Below, piece after piece: positions 34,768 to 44,534 of a stretch of DNA of 64,000 nt (position 1 is its first letter; each line of letters begins with the position of its first letter). Source of the DNA: Arcicella aurantiaca (GTDB lineage: Bacteria > Bacteroidota > Bacteroidia > Cytophagales > Spirosomataceae); the NCBI RefSeq assembly GCF_003148625.1, contig NZ_QGGO01000020.1:40030-104029 (forward strand), given 5' to 3'. The translations under genes were made by a program, and so were the position numbers. The notes under the pieces were generated by a model. The model was given only the letters and a program-made list of their open reading frames with translations, did no database searches and was not told the DNA's origin.

Positions 34768-36336
34768 ATGAAATTTATACTGTTAATATTATTTTTGGGT
34801 TTAATGGTTTATGCTTGCAAAAATCCCTTTGAGGATATTACTATTAAAACAAAAGATGCTATTTCGTCATCGGCAATAAGAATGAAGTATTTTAATGCTA
34901 ATACTAACGATACAGAAACATTACCGCCTGATATGACCATTAAAATATTGGGTGCAGATGCAGATAAAATTGTTAATTCTGTGGGTGGAAGCAAAATAAC
35001 GTATAGCAAAGAAGGTTTATTGGGAGTTGCGGTTTCTCCCAATTATTTGGGGCGTCCACTCAAGTTTTCGGTAGTGGCAGAAGCACATAATTATTATACA
35101 AGTATTCGAGAATTTATAATAACTGACCAACGGAATTTTGATTTTTTTCAACCGTTATATAAAAAAGAAAAATTGCCCACAGGAGTAGCTATAACGCAAC
35201 AAGCAGCAATAGCTGATAATAAAGGATTGACCAGTTCATTGGCAGTAAAAGTAAATTCAAATACAGAGACAATATCATGGAATATCCAAAATGGAACGAC
35301 CATGAAAGACCAATTTATCCAAAATGTTAGTGGAAAAATTACGACCCTTTTAACCTATTATGATGGAAATACAAAAAATAATGTTCCAAATGCCTATACA
35401 CTTTATGATGCTAAAGACCGAAATGGAAAAACCCTAAAACCGTTTGATTTTCATAATTTTTGTTTTTTTCAAACCGAAATATTCAATGAAAATTACCAGA
35501 AAGTAGATTCTTTATCAAATTCGGTAAATATTACGATTGAATTAAATGATAAAAATGTGCATTCAAATGGTGAAAAAATTAAAGTTGGAGATAAAATAAT
35601 GTTTTGGGGATATTTAGGAGGTGTTTGGAGACAAATTGCCGAATATCCTGTGAAAATAAATGATAGAGGAAAGTTTGAAATAACCGCTCAAATTGTAAAA
35701 ATGGGCTATTATACATTGGGTGAAATGTTCCCTGTTTGTGAAACAGGTCCGAATTTAATAGTCAAAAGTGATTTTCACGATTGTGATATTTATTATCTGG
35801 CAAAGTTGATAGATGCCGCCAAAGGAACTGATTTAGGTAGTTTTTTTATGAATGTTAATGATGGGGCAAAAACCTCTTTAGCAGGACGGAGAGCAAATGT
35901 TGCCTATTTACAAGTTTTTGATTTTAACTCTGAATATGGAGGTGTTTCATCTAAGCCCATTTACCAGTCTGCCCCTTTTGATTTATGCTCAGAAAAGCTC
36001 ATTGAAGTAAAGTTTCCTATACCTCAACCACAACCAATTTCGCTTGAAGTGGTAGTACAATGCCCAATAGGTAAAACGCTTGACGAGTCTGATTTTCCAG
36101 CGGAGATGTACACTCAGTATCGTTTAAGTGGCTCAGATGCAAATAGTTGGAAAGACTTATTCAAATTGACTCGAACTAACAGAAAACTAATAACCAATAA
36201 ATTACAATTAGGTAAAAAATATATTTTAAGGTCAACAACTAATCCGTCGCAGGGATGGCCTTTTTTACAAAAAGATACAACTATTAGTCAAACAAAATAT
36301 GTAGTCAAACTGAATGGTGAACAATACTGTAAATGA
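34768..36336 (+). CDS. Hypothetical lipoprotein
   Basis: A 522-residue lipoprotein with lipobox LMVYAC (Cys 17). Residues 25-110 look like an Ig-like or carboxypeptidase-regulatory-like beta domain; the middle contains GDKIMFWGYLGGVWRQIAEYPVKIN and YTLGEMFPVCETGPNLIV, similar to accessory domains of other Bacteroidota surface lipoproteins. Several cysteines in the second half may form disulfides. I do not recognise a specific family. It probably works with the barrel protein encoded just upstream. Confidence 0.7.
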   Translation: MKFILLILFLGLMVYACKNPFEDITIKTKDAISSSAIRMKYFNANTNDTETLPPDMTIKILGADADKIVNSVGGSKITYSKEGLLGVAVSPNYLGRPLKFSVVAEAHNYYTSIREFIITDQRNFDFFQPLYKKEKLPTGVAITQQAAIADNKGLTSSLAVKVNSNTETISWNIQNGTTMKDQFIQNVSGKITTLLTYYDGNTKNNVPNAYTLYDAKDRNGKTLKPFDFHNFCFFQTEIFNENYQKVDSLSNSVNITIELNDKNVHSNGEKIKVGDKIMFWGYLGGVWRQIAEYPVKINDRGKFEITAQIVKMGYYTLGEMFPVCETGPNLIVKSDFHDCDIYYLAKLIDAAKGTDLGSFFMNVNDGAKTSLAGRRANVAYLQVFDFNSEYGGVSSKPIYQSAPFDLCSEKLIEVKFPIPQPQPISLEVVVQCPIGKTLDESDFPAEMYTQYRLSGSDANSWKDLFKLTRTNRKLITNKLQLGKKYILRSTTNPSQGWPFLQKDTTISQTKYVVKLNGEQYCK

Positions 36337-36372
36337 TTGATTTTTTAGAAATATAAATATTATAGACAATGA

Positions 36373-36455
36373 TTTGACATTATGTAGGGGCGTGTCGCAT
36401 ACGCTCTAAAGGTCGGAATGTGGGCGTATCACATACGCCCCTACGATATGACAAC
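36373..36455. repeat. Family D element, copy 2
   Basis: TTTGACATTATG, then GTAGGGGCGTGTCGCATACGC and the opposed GCGTATCACATACGCCCC with CTAC, ending in ATATGACAA. The same start and core occur at 11551-11620. Confidence 0.65.
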
Positions 36456-36518
36456 TGAATTGAGTGCTATTTTACAAACCAATCCACCTATTCATTAATA
36501 AATTCTTCTTGCTTACAT

Positions 36519-36604
36519 TAGACTTCCTGTGAATGTGTTTTAAGTCGTAAAATAACATCTTTTCGACTTAAAATAGACCATTTTTCAATCATAAAGAAGT
36601 CATA
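36519..36604. repeat. Family A element, internally deleted and decayed (A5)
   Basis: Starts TAGACTTCCTGTGAATGTG, continues with AAGTCGTAAAATAACATCTTT, which matches one interior end of the 176-bp element, then jumps to GACCATTTTTCAATCATAAA, which matches the other. The right terminal repeat is badly decayed. The remainder of the gap to 36897 has no gene that I can support. Confidence 0.75.
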
Positions 36605-36897
36605 ATGATATGATTTTGATATTACAGATGTAAATGGTAGTTGATATTTGACTACTGAGTTTCTTGTAATGCCAATATTGTCCTTTTATCTGCCTAAATA
36701 GAACTATTTGATTGTTTGCCAAACCACAAGAATAAAATTGTGCCATACTTAAATATGAGCATACGATTTTGATTTGCCCTGAATAAAGCAAGTTGAAAAT
36801 TGTAAGCTAAATATTTAAAATCTTTAAATGTTTTCAAGACACACATTTGAAGAATTGTAACTGGAAAATCAAAAGTTAAATAATTATCTCAAACCGC

Positions 36898-38286
36898 ATG
36901 AAAAACTCTAACCAACGAGCGATTATTTTTCGCTTGCTTTCCGATTTTCTGTTCATTATAATTTGCTTCTACTTTGCCGCAGACATCAGCAAAAGAGGCA
37001 TGAACAAATATGATATTTATTTTGAGTTTATCTTAATAGTAGCATGGTATTATTCAAGTAAGCTTAGTTATTTATATGAAGAGTTTCGGGCTCTTCGGTT
37101 TATTGATGAATTTTTAATCTTGATTCCTAATGTTTTTTCTCAATTTGTATTGACCGTTATCGTGCAATTTTCATTAAATGAGCATCGCTTTCAACGTACA
37201 TTTTCAATACTATACCCCATTCTTTTATTTAGTGCCTTATCTGTAAAAAAATACGTGTTTAAAAAATACTATCAATATTTACGAAAAAACGGGAAAAATA
37301 TAAAGCAGATACTCATTATTGGAACTGACCAAAAAGCACTTAATTTTTGGGAAATGATTAATAACAATACTCAATACGGATATAGTGTAATTGGTTTTGT
37401 TGATAATGAAAAAACTCACCCTGAGATTATTAATCATTTATATCAAGGCAATGTTTCACGGCTGCCTACAATTTTGGAAAATCTTAAAGTGGATGAAATC
37501 ATTGTAGCTAATTATGATTACACTCCCTGCGAGATTAAAGAATTGATTTGTTTAACAGATAAATATGCCGTTAGAGCCAGAATTATACCTAATTATTTTC
37601 AATTTAATACACATCGTTTTAAAATGGAAATGTTTGGCGACTACCCGCTTGTAACAGTCAGAAATGAACCTTTGGAACAATTTCATTCTATTGTAATAAA
37701 ACGATTGATAGATATTGTGTTTAGTTTAGGGGTAATGATTTTTATTTTCTCTTGGTTGTTTCCTATTATTGCCATACTGATTAAAATGGATTCAAAGGGT
37801 TCTATTTTCTTTTTGCAAGAGCGTTGGGGTAAAGGTAATAAAAGTTTTAAATGCTTGAAATTTAGAACAATGTATGAACATGAGGAATTTTTTGCTGAAA
37901 AATTCCAACAAACTACTAAAAACGACCCCCGAATTACTCGAATAGGCGGTATTTTAAGAAAAACTAATTTAGATGAGTTCCCGCAGTTTATAAATGTATT
38001 GTTTGGAAATATGTCTGTGGTTGGCCCAAGACCTCATGCGGTCAAGCATAATCTTGAAACCAAAGATTGTATCGAAGGTTATTTAATACGGCATTGGGCA
38101 AAGCCGGGTATTACTGGATGGGCTCAGGCCAACGGTTACAGAGGTGAAACAAAGGATATATCTTTAATGAAAAGTAGAGTTGATTTTGATATTTGGTATA
38201 TTGAAAATTGGACACCTTGGCTTGATGCCAAAATTGTGGGAATGACAATTTACAGTATGTTTAAAGGTGATTTAATGGCATATTAA
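36898..38286 (+). CDS. Undecaprenyl-phosphate glycosyl-1-phosphate transferase (WcaJ/PssY-like)
   Basis: A 462-residue initiating enzyme of exopolysaccharide synthesis. The N-terminal half has four membrane helices and a CoA-binding-like domain (QILIIGTDQKALNFW, YSVIGFVDNE). The C-terminal catalytic domain begins KRLIDIVFSLGVMIF and contains FLQERWGKGNK, FKCLKFRTM, DPRITRIGGILRKTNLDEFPQ, the signature VGPRPHA and KPGITGWAQANGYRG. It moves a hexose-1-phosphate from a nucleotide sugar to undecaprenyl phosphate at the inner membrane. It is the only plus-strand gene at this edge of the capsule locus. Confidence 0.93.
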   Translation: MKNSNQRAIIFRLLSDFLFIIICFYFAADISKRGMNKYDIYFEFILIVAWYYSSKLSYLYEEFRALRFIDEFLILIPNVFSQFVLTVIVQFSLNEHRFQRTFSILYPILLFSALSVKKYVFKKYYQYLRKNGKNIKQILIIGTDQKALNFWEMINNNTQYGYSVIGFVDNEKTHPEIINHLYQGNVSRLPTILENLKVDEIIVANYDYTPCEIKELICLTDKYAVRARIIPNYFQFNTHRFKMEMFGDYPLVTVRNEPLEQFHSIVIKRLIDIVFSLGVMIFIFSWLFPIIAILIKMDSKGSIFFLQERWGKGNKSFKCLKFRTMYEHEEFFAEKFQQTTKNDPRITRIGGILRKTNLDEFPQFINVLFGNMSVVGPRPHAVKHNLETKDCIEGYLIRHWAKPGITGWAQANGYRGETKDISLMKSRVDFDIWYIENWTPWLDAKIVGMTIYSMFKGDLMAY

Positions 38287-38308
38287 ACGTATGCCAATTA
38301 ATATTGTG

Positions 38309-39040
38309 TTATAAGGTATTGTTGAGGTTTTTTGTTTTTTCTACGAGTTTCTGCATATTGGCTGGAAAATTTTGTATGGCTGATAAATGTCTATTATGGT
38401 GTAGGTCTGTACCGATAAATTCAACCATGTTATTAGCAAACAATTGCATGGCTAATTTATTGACAACCTTGCCATAATAGTTAGTCAGTGACAATACATT
38501 TACTTGGAATGCACAACCCATATCTTTAATGTTATCCAATTTATTCAATTTATTGACAAAATAAGGGTATCGTTCAGGATGAGCCAAAATGGGTTTATAT
38601 CCTTTCGAAATTAAATTAAAAAGCACTTGATGGAGTTCCCGATAAGGTTCAATAAAGGACATTTCGATGAGAATATGATTATCTCCGAAGGTAAGCAAAT
38701 CGTCATTTTTTATAAGATGCTCAAAGTTTTCGTCTAAAAAATATTCTGCTCCCAACTGTAAGTCAATATCTATATTTTCAAGCACCAATCTTTCCTTTAA
38801 GGTATTATATTTTTCAATCAAATCCTTTGATGTGTTTGGGTAAAAATCTGTCATTACGTGAGGCGTTGTGATAATTTTTTTAAAGCCCAAATTATTAAGA
38901 GCTTTTAAAAATTGAAGACTCGTTTCCATATCTGGCGAGCCATCGTCAACACCTGGAATTAAATGCGAATGAACATCGGTATGGATGTTTGAAAATAGAG
39001 GATTATTTTTATCTCTTTTCTTCTGAAAAAATGAAAACAT
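38309..39040 (-). CDS. PHP-type tyrosine-protein phosphatase (CpsB/YwqE family)
   Basis: A 243-residue metal-dependent phosphatase. The PHP metal motifs are HTDVHSHLIPGVDDGS, TTPHVM, LGAEYFLDE, AHPERYPYF and GTDLHHNRH. Members dephosphorylate the C-terminal tyrosines of the capsule co-polymerase kinase. The cognate kinase here would be the Wzc homologue at 52664-54961, which has a tyrosine cluster. It converges with the initiating transferase gene with a 22-bp gap. Confidence 0.9.
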   Translation of the reverse strand: MFSFFQKKRDKNNPLFSNIHTDVHSHLIPGVDDGSPDMETSLQFLKALNNLGFKKIITTPHVMTDFYPNTSKDLIEKYNTLKERLVLENIDIDLQLGAEYFLDENFEHLIKNDDLLTFGDNHILIEMSFIEPYRELHQVLFNLISKGYKPILAHPERYPYFVNKLNKLDNIKDMGCAFQVNVLSLTNYYGKVVNKLAMQLFANNMVEFIGTDLHHNRHLSAIQNFPANMQKLVEKTKNLNNTL

Positions 39041-39143
39041 GGTCTTAGAGTTTATATTAAAATTTACAAATATTGAAAAATTATCTAATAACGATTAGGA
39101 ATATACGACAATGCTATTTTGTAAAATCTGGACTCCTGCTTGC

Positions 39144-39267
39144 TACACTGTTTAATAAGTTATTTCAACTTCCCGAAACAATTCCATTGTGGGTTAAACT
39201 TTCGGGAAGTTCCCCCAATCAAAGATTTTAGGATAAAAATTATTTAGAAAACTTATTAAACAGTGTA
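39144..39267. repeat. Family B element (B2)
   Basis: Terminal inverted repeats TACACTGTTTAATAAGTTA and ACTTATTAAACAGTGTA enclose AACTTCCCGAAAC/AACTTTCGGGAAGTT and a block GATTTTAGGATAAAAATTAT that matches the B1 copy near 5104-5123. Length 124 bp against 168 bp in B1. Confidence 0.75.
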
Positions 39268-39272
39268 TTTAC

Positions 39273-40343
39273 TTAAAAATTGTGTTTGAATAATTTTACA
39301 TCTGCCCAAATCATTTCATCTACTAATTGATTTAAGTTGTATTGTAATTCCCAACCGAGTTGGGTTTTGGCTTTTTGTGGATTGCCTATCAATAAATCAA
39401 CTTCGGTGGGTCTGAAATATTTGCTATCAACTTCCACTACTATTTTTCCAGCAGGAATTTGATAATCACTATTCTTACATTCAACGATTATTCCTTTTTC
39501 GTGTAGTCCTTCCCCGATAAATTCAATTGTAATATCAAGCACTTGAAATGCCATTCTGATAAATTCACGTACTTTGGTGGTAATACCTGATGCAATAACA
39601 AAATCTTCAGGTTTATCTTGTTGAAGAATTAACCACATTGCTTTTACATAATCTTTGGCGTGTCCCCAATCTCTTTGGGCATCTAAGTTGCCCAAAAACA
39701 ATTTGTCTTGTTGTCCTAAGGCAATTTTAGCAACTGCCCTTGTTATTTTTCTTGTCACAAATGTTTCGCCTCTTAATGGGGACTCATGGTTAAACAATAT
39801 TCCATTGGCGGCAAACATATTATAAGCTTCACGGTAATTTACGGTTATCCAAAACCCATACATTTTAGCAACAGCATAAGGCGAACGGGGATAAAATGGC
39901 GTAGTCTCTGACTGTGGCACTTCTTGTACAAGCCCATAAAGTTCGGAGGTAGATGCTTGGTAAATTTTTGTTTTATGGACTAAACCCAATAACCGTACCG
40001 CCTCTAAAATACGCAAAGCCCCAATGCCATCAACCTGAGCGGTATATTCTGGTTCATCAAATGACACTTTAACGTGAGACATCGCCCCTAAGTTATAAAT
40101 TTCATCGGGCTGAACTTCTTGGATGATTCTAATGATGTTGGTAGAATCTGAAAGGTCGCCATAATGTAAAACAAATTTGACATTATCAGCGTGTAAATCT
40201 TCATATAAATGGTCGATACGAGCAGTATTTATCAACGAACTTCGTCGTTTTATACCATGTACTTCATAACCTTTCGATAATAAAAATTCACTTAGATACG
40301 CTCCATCTTGTCCAGTAACGCCAGTAATAAGGGCTTTTTTCAT
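39273..40343 (-). CDS. gmd: GDP-mannose 4,6-dehydratase
   Basis: A 356-residue short-chain dehydrogenase/reductase of the extended type. NAD(P)-binding [22 protein letters not shown] (with the catalytic Ser/Thr-Glu), YAVAK (Tyr-Lys), [16 protein letters not shown] and [20 protein letters not shown] are all diagnostic. It converts GDP-mannose to GDP-4-keto-6-deoxymannose for deoxyhexose residues in the capsule. No fucose synthetase, rhamnose reductase or perosamine synthase follows in this window. Confidence 0.95.
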   Translation of the reverse strand: MKKALITGVTGQDGAYLSEFLLSKGYEVHGIKRRSSLINTARIDHLYEDLHADNVKFVLHYGDLSDSTNIIRIIQEVQPDEIYNLGAMSHVKVSFDEPEYTAQVDGIGALRILEAVRLLGLVHKTKIYQASTSELYGLVQEVPQSETTPFYPRSPYAVAKMYGFWITVNYREAYNMFAANGILFNHESPLRGETFVTRKITRAVAKIALGQQDKLFLGNLDAQRDWGHAKDYVKAMWLILQQDKPEDFVIASGITTKVREFIRMAFQVLDITIEFIGEGLHEKGIIVECKNSDYQIPAGKIVVEVDSKYFRPTEVDLLIGNPQKAKTQLGWELQYNLNQLVDEMIWADVKLFKHNF

Positions 40344-40376
40344 AATTAAAATAGATTTTGGGGTGATATTACACTG

Positions 40377-41129
40377 CTAACCTTTCCTCTTCTTAAATAT
40401 TATTTTTTTTGCTAATAAATATATGTACCACGAATTGGTAACTAAATATCTTTTAAATAACCGTTTAGGGTCTTGAATAAGACGGTACAGCCATTCAAAA
40501 CCATTTCTTTGCATCCATAAGGGAGCTCTTTTTTCTACACCTACCAACATGGGAAATGCCCCACCAACACCAAGCATGGTTGCCGAAATTTTGCCTTTCA
40601 TTTTGTGCATCCAAAGTTCTTGTTTGGGGCAACCTAAGGCAACAAAAACGATATTTGCCCCCGAATCATTCATTGTCTTTATATCATTCTGTTCTTCGTC
40701 GTTGGTCAAAACCCGAAATGGTGGAGATATTGCCCCTGCAATGATTAAATCAGGATATTTTTTTGTACAGAAAACGACTACCAAATCTAATACTTCCTGA
40801 GTAGCCCCATAAAAAAAAACCTTTAATTGATGCTTACTCGCTTCTGCTAATAATGAAGGTAACAAATCTGGACCTGCCACTCTATCTTGTTCAATCTTAT
40901 AAAGCCATTGCAAACCCTTAACCAAAGGCTTGCCGTCGGGCGTGACAATATCTGCTGCATTGACAACTTTGGCAAAATTCTTATCTTTATAAGCTTCAAT
41001 ACACATGTGGACATTTGCGATACAAATATATGATGAGTTACGAAGCTTGGAAAGGTCGATAATTTTGCGAATAAAATCCTGATATTTCCCAAGAGAAATA
41101 TTGATACTAATGAGAAATTGAGTGTTCAT
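40377..41129 (-). CDS. WecG/TagA/CpsF family glycosyltransferase
   Basis: A 250-residue GT26 enzyme. Catalytic-region motifs VTPDGKPLVKG, RVAGPDLLPSLL, VFFYGATQEVL, VALGCPKQELWM, GVGGAFPMLVG and the basic C-terminal segment PKRLFKRYLVTNSWYI, which tethers such enzymes to the membrane, are in the standard order. It adds a sugar, typically an N-acetylmannosamine-type residue, to the lipid-linked intermediate. Its start overlaps the upstream glycosyltransferase stop by 4 bases. Confidence 0.93.
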   Translation of the reverse strand: MNTQFLISINISLGKYQDFIRKIIDLSKLRNSSYICIANVHMCIEAYKDKNFAKVVNAADIVTPDGKPLVKGLQWLYKIEQDRVAGPDLLPSLLAEASKHQLKVFFYGATQEVLDLVVVFCTKKYPDLIIAGAISPPFRVLTNDEEQNDIKTMNDSGANIVFVALGCPKQELWMHKMKGKISATMLGVGGAFPMLVGVEKRAPLWMQRNGFEWLYRLIQDPKRLFKRYLVTNSWYIYLLAKKIIFKKRKG

Positions 41130-42280
41130 TGTTTGGCTCTATTTTCAATAGCTTTTTGATAAATTTCGATTAATTGTTTGTAATTTCTTTCTTCGGTAAA
41201 ATTTTCTAAAAAATAAGAATACCCCGCTTGTCCGAGTTTATTAAAGTTATTATGTACCGTCATCAAATTGACAGCATTTTTAAGACTATTACTGTTTCCG
41301 ACCTCGAAAAGCAAGCCTGTATTGCCATCTTTTACAATGGAGGGCAAACCGCCAATGTTGGAAACAATGACTGACTTTTGATTTCGATAAGCTTCTAAAA
41401 TAGACATTGGAAAATTTTCATAACAATTTGATGGTATTATTAAGGCAATGGCGTTTCTGATAAGTTCTTCTTTTTCTTGCCCACTCACATAGCCTACAAA
41501 CTGGATATTTTTACTTTTTTCTGTAAGTTTTTTTAATGGGTTTAAATAATCGTCTGAACCTGAACCTGCAATTACCAAAGGGAAATTACTGCCGATAAAT
41601 GCCTCAATTAGTGTTTTTATCCCTTTTTCGTGAGAAAGCCTTCCGACGTATAAAAAATATTCAGATTTGTTCTCTTTGTGTAATTGTGTGGTGCTTAAAA
41701 AATTACTTTTCACCGAAATAGTTGATTCATTAAAACCATTTTGAATAAATTTATTTCGGGAGAATGTATTTAAAGCAATAAACTGATTTACGTATTGATT
41801 AACCACCGAACGTCCTCCTTTTGACAAATAAGCCATTCCGAGAGACTTTACATAACTTGTTTGATAACACTTTTTTAAAACACAAGGTGAGAAATTACCA
41901 TTACTACATTTTTCACAAATATTGCCTTGGTTATCCAAAAACAGCCCCGCAGGGCATAAAAATCGAAAATTGTGTAGCGTCTGAACTATCGGGATTTTGT
42001 GTTTTGCTAATACCTCAAAGATTTTATTCCCGATGATGTGATAAATATTATGAATATGAGCTACGTCTATTTTTTCTGTGAGTAGAATTTTATCTAATTG
42101 TTCATAAAACTCTTTTCTACATTTAATGATATTTCTAATATTTTCATTATTGGCAGTTAATTTAATAACGTGGTGAGATTTCTTTCTGAGCATTTCACAT
42201 TCGTTATCAAATACTGAATCTTCTCCACCTTTATAGATGTATTGATTATGAATTTGTAATATCGTTTTTAGAGCTTTCAT
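41126..42280 (-). CDS. Glycosyltransferase family 4 (GT-B fold)
   Basis: A 384-residue glycosyltransferase. The N-terminal Rossmann domain includes HIHNIYHIIG and QTLHNFRFLCPAG with a cysteine-rich insert (CEKCSNGNFSPCVLKKC), common in this GT4 group. The C-terminal domain has YVGRLSHEKGIKTLIEAF, ENFPMSILEAYRNQKSVIVS and the GG-x-P loop. It retains anomeric configuration and builds the capsule repeat unit in the cytoplasm. It overlaps both neighbours by 4 bases. Confidence 0.92.
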   Translation of the reverse strand: MKALKTILQIHNQYIYKGGEDSVFDNECEMLRKKSHHVIKLTANNENIRNIIKCRKEFYEQLDKILLTEKIDVAHIHNIYHIIGNKIFEVLAKHKIPIVQTLHNFRFLCPAGLFLDNQGNICEKCSNGNFSPCVLKKCYQTSYVKSLGMAYLSKGGRSVVNQYVNQFIALNTFSRNKFIQNGFNESTISVKSNFLSTTQLHKENKSEYFLYVGRLSHEKGIKTLIEAFIGSNFPLVIAGSGSDDYLNPLKKLTEKSKNIQFVGYVSGQEKEELIRNAIALIIPSNCYENFPMSILEAYRNQKSVIVSNIGGLPSIVKDGNTGLLFEVGNSNSLKNAVNLMTVHNNFNKLGQAGYSYFLENFTEERNYKQLIEIYQKAIENRAKQ

Positions 42281-43245
42281 TTAAGAAAAACAAGGTGATT
42301 TTCTTTTACATAACTGATAAAAATGGTAAATTCTTTTAGTGGTTTTTTTAATAAAACATGAAAAATTTTGCCAATAGAAATATCAAAAAACGATTTTAAC
42401 CCATTTTCTTCTAATTCTTCAGACACCACAATTTGAGTTGGGTGTTTTAACGGAAACTCCATTTTTTCTAATTTAAGAGTAGAAAACGGATGAACGCCAT
42501 CTGTGGTATGTGAAGCATATTTATGATTTAAACCAAGATTGATAATCATATTTTTGTGCGGTACTATCGACAAACCAAATTCTACTAAGCACGAAGATAC
42601 CCATCGCCCATCCCAAGATTTTGGAAGAAAGAATTTATGTTTTTGAAAATTTCTTTGGTATAAATATCTTAAAATTGGTTGGCGAATAATGCTTTCTATA
42701 CTCTTGTTAGACTTATATTCTTCATATTTTTGCATATCGAAATCAAAATTGAGCCATGCTCTTTTCCAAGTAGCCCAACCCCAACAATGATATAAACACC
42801 TTGAAAAAGTGTAGCTAAAATCTGGTTGAGCAATGTTTTTATAAGGACAAAGTGCGTTTACTTGCATAATTGTTTTTTCATCCTTGTATCTTTCGAGCAT
42901 TTCTTCCATAAAATGCCAAAACGACTTATTCGGAAGGGTATCATCTTCTAAAATAATACATCGCTCTTCTTTTGCGAATACCCAACTTATGGCTCTTGTA
43001 ACGTTTAAGGCTGAACCCAAATTTTCAGACTGAAATAAATATTGAACATCACACACCCAGTCGATATTGGTGATAATCCCTTTTACCTCTTCGCATAACT
43101 CCTTTTCTCCTAATACGGTTTCTCTGTGTCCATCAGCAGCAATGTATAATTTTGAGGGTTTCATTTCTCTGATTGCTTCAAAAACTCGTAGAGTAGTGTC
43201 TGGTCTTTTAAAGACTACAAAAAGTATTGGGATGTTATAACTCAT
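42277..43245 (-). CDS. Glycosyltransferase, GT-A fold
   Basis: A 322-residue GT-A type protein. FKRPDTTLRVFEAIR at the N-terminus, IAADGHR, and CIILEDDTLPNKSFWHFMEEML with the metal-binding acidic motif mark a nucleotide-diphospho-sugar transferase. WGWATWKRAW and GLNHKYASHTTDG are typical of the capsule enzymes of this group. Donor and acceptor cannot be assigned. It is first of a three-gene coupled set running to 40377. Confidence 0.85.
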   Translation of the reverse strand: MSYNIPILFVVFKRPDTTLRVFEAIREMKPSKLYIAADGHRETVLGEKELCEEVKGIITNIDWVCDVQYLFQSENLGSALNVTRAISWVFAKEERCIILEDDTLPNKSFWHFMEEMLERYKDEKTIMQVNALCPYKNIAQPDFSYTFSRCLYHCWGWATWKRAWLNFDFDMQKYEEYKSNKSIESIIRQPILRYLYQRNFQKHKFFLPKSWDGRWVSSCLVEFGLSIVPHKNMIINLGLNHKYASHTTDGVHPFSTLKLEKMEFPLKHPTQIVVSEELEENGLKSFFDISIGKIFHVLLKKPLKEFTIFISYVKENHLVFLK

Positions 43246-43706
43246 ATCTATTAAATTTTAAGTATTCGTTAAGAATTAGGCGTTTCGTCGCTGCGATTAT
43301 GTTTGACTATTTTGCAATATCCTGATTAATAGGAAGTGCCAATACTAATGCCCAACAACTAAATCCTAACCCCTACTTATTCGCTCAAAAATTGTGATTA
43401 GTATTGAGTTTATTAGAACTTTTGCTTTCGGTATAAATCAGTTGATGCAAGTGTGGTTATCCAATATTTGTTTACTGATTTTTTGCCAATAATATCAGAT
43501 TCACAATGATTAAGATTTCTATACAAAACAGAAATGTTCATGAATTGATTGCCGTGCTATCAATTCATAATTCTTGAAAACTACTTTTGGAGAGTTTATA
43601 ATGCATATATTGTAAAAATAAACAATTTAAGCATTCAGCTATTGTTTTTTGCAATAAAATGTTTGAAAAATTTATTTTATGAGCTTTGTAGATGTTGTTT
43701 CATCAT
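43246..43706. other. 461-bp intergenic region with repeat fragment
   Basis: AT-rich, no gene seen. Near 43343-43381 it holds AACTAAATCCTAACCCCTAC, the outer-arm sequence of the repeat at 30552-30850, flanked by CCAATACTAAT and ATTAGTATTGAG in inverted orientation. It probably contains the promoter of the downstream minus-strand glycosyltransferase set. Confidence 0.5.
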
Positions 43707-44534
43707 TTAACTAACCCAAAGTTTAGGAAATATGACACGGGTATGTATGGTAATATAATGCTTAATTGCCCGAAATAAACCATAATGACGGCTTTCAAAT
43801 ATAAAAAAATGTGGCGGGTAACAATCACATGATGATAAATACAAAAACTTTATTCTTTTCCGAATTGATATTGCTGGTGAACACCATTTCGGAAAAGATT
43901 CGTGTAACTCGCAAGTTCCCAAAATGTCTTGGGTGATATAGGCATTTATTCCTGATTTAATAGCCCGCATTCCATAGTCGAAATCACCCATAGCGTGATG
44001 AAAAATTGGGTCTAAATTCCCTAATTTTTTATAGACAAACGATGGCACTAATACTACATTGCCATTAAAATGATGACACTTTTGAGTTTTACCATTTGGA
44101 ATAATTAGCTCTCCTGCTTCATTTCTGCCTCCGTATGAAACTTTCCCTGTCGATGCAGACTTTACCGTTCCTACAATAATTGACTCATTATCAGTTAATT
44201 CACTGGTTTTGATGATGGCAGACAAAGCGTCTTTAAACAGAAATGTATCATCATTCAACCACAAATAATAATCATATTTTTGGGTTGCTGTTGCCGTTTC
44301 CCAAGCTTTATACATTCCCCGATTCCAAAATAATTTTCCATTGCCTTGCACAATATTTACGAGTGGGAAAAATGTTTTAACCATATCTGCCGTTCCATCG
44401 GTACAGCCATCATCAGTCAGATATACATCAATCTGATAGCCTTTGGGCAATTGCTGTACATAGAGATATGACAAACATTTTTTGGTAATATTTTTCCTGT
44501 TAAAACAAGTAATAAGTACGGCTAAAGTCTTCAT
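43707..44534 (-). CDS. Glycosyltransferase family 2
   Basis: A 275-residue GT2 enzyme starting at the ATG at 44534, which overlaps the stop of the upstream gene (ATGA); an earlier in-frame start at 44564 is less likely. VLITCFNRKNITKKCL opens the GT-A fold; VYLTDDGCTDGTADMV and YYLWLNDDTFLF hold the nucleotide- and metal-binding acidic residues, and ERGMYKAWE-like NRGMYKAWE the N-terminal signature. It resembles rhamnosyltransferase-type GT2 proteins. Confidence 0.9.
   Translation of the reverse strand: MKTLAVLITCFNRKNITKKCLSYLYVQQLPKGYQIDVYLTDDGCTDGTADMVKTFFPLVNIVQGNGKLFWNRGMYKAWETATATQKYDYYLWLNDDTFLFKDALSAIIKTSELTDNESIIVGTVKSASTGKVSYGGRNEAGELIIPNGKTQKCHHFNGNVVLVPSFVYKKLGNLDPIFHHAMGDFDYGMRAIKSGINAYITQDILGTCELHESFPKWCSPAISIRKRIKFLYLSSCDCYPPHFFIFESRHYGLFRAIKHYITIHTRVIFPKLWVS

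Noticed and set aside
36600..36791. 63-codon minus-strand frame between the lipoprotein and capsule loci
   Set aside because: No motif, no terminator or promoter signal and overlaps the edge of a decayed repeat; I could not support it as a gene.
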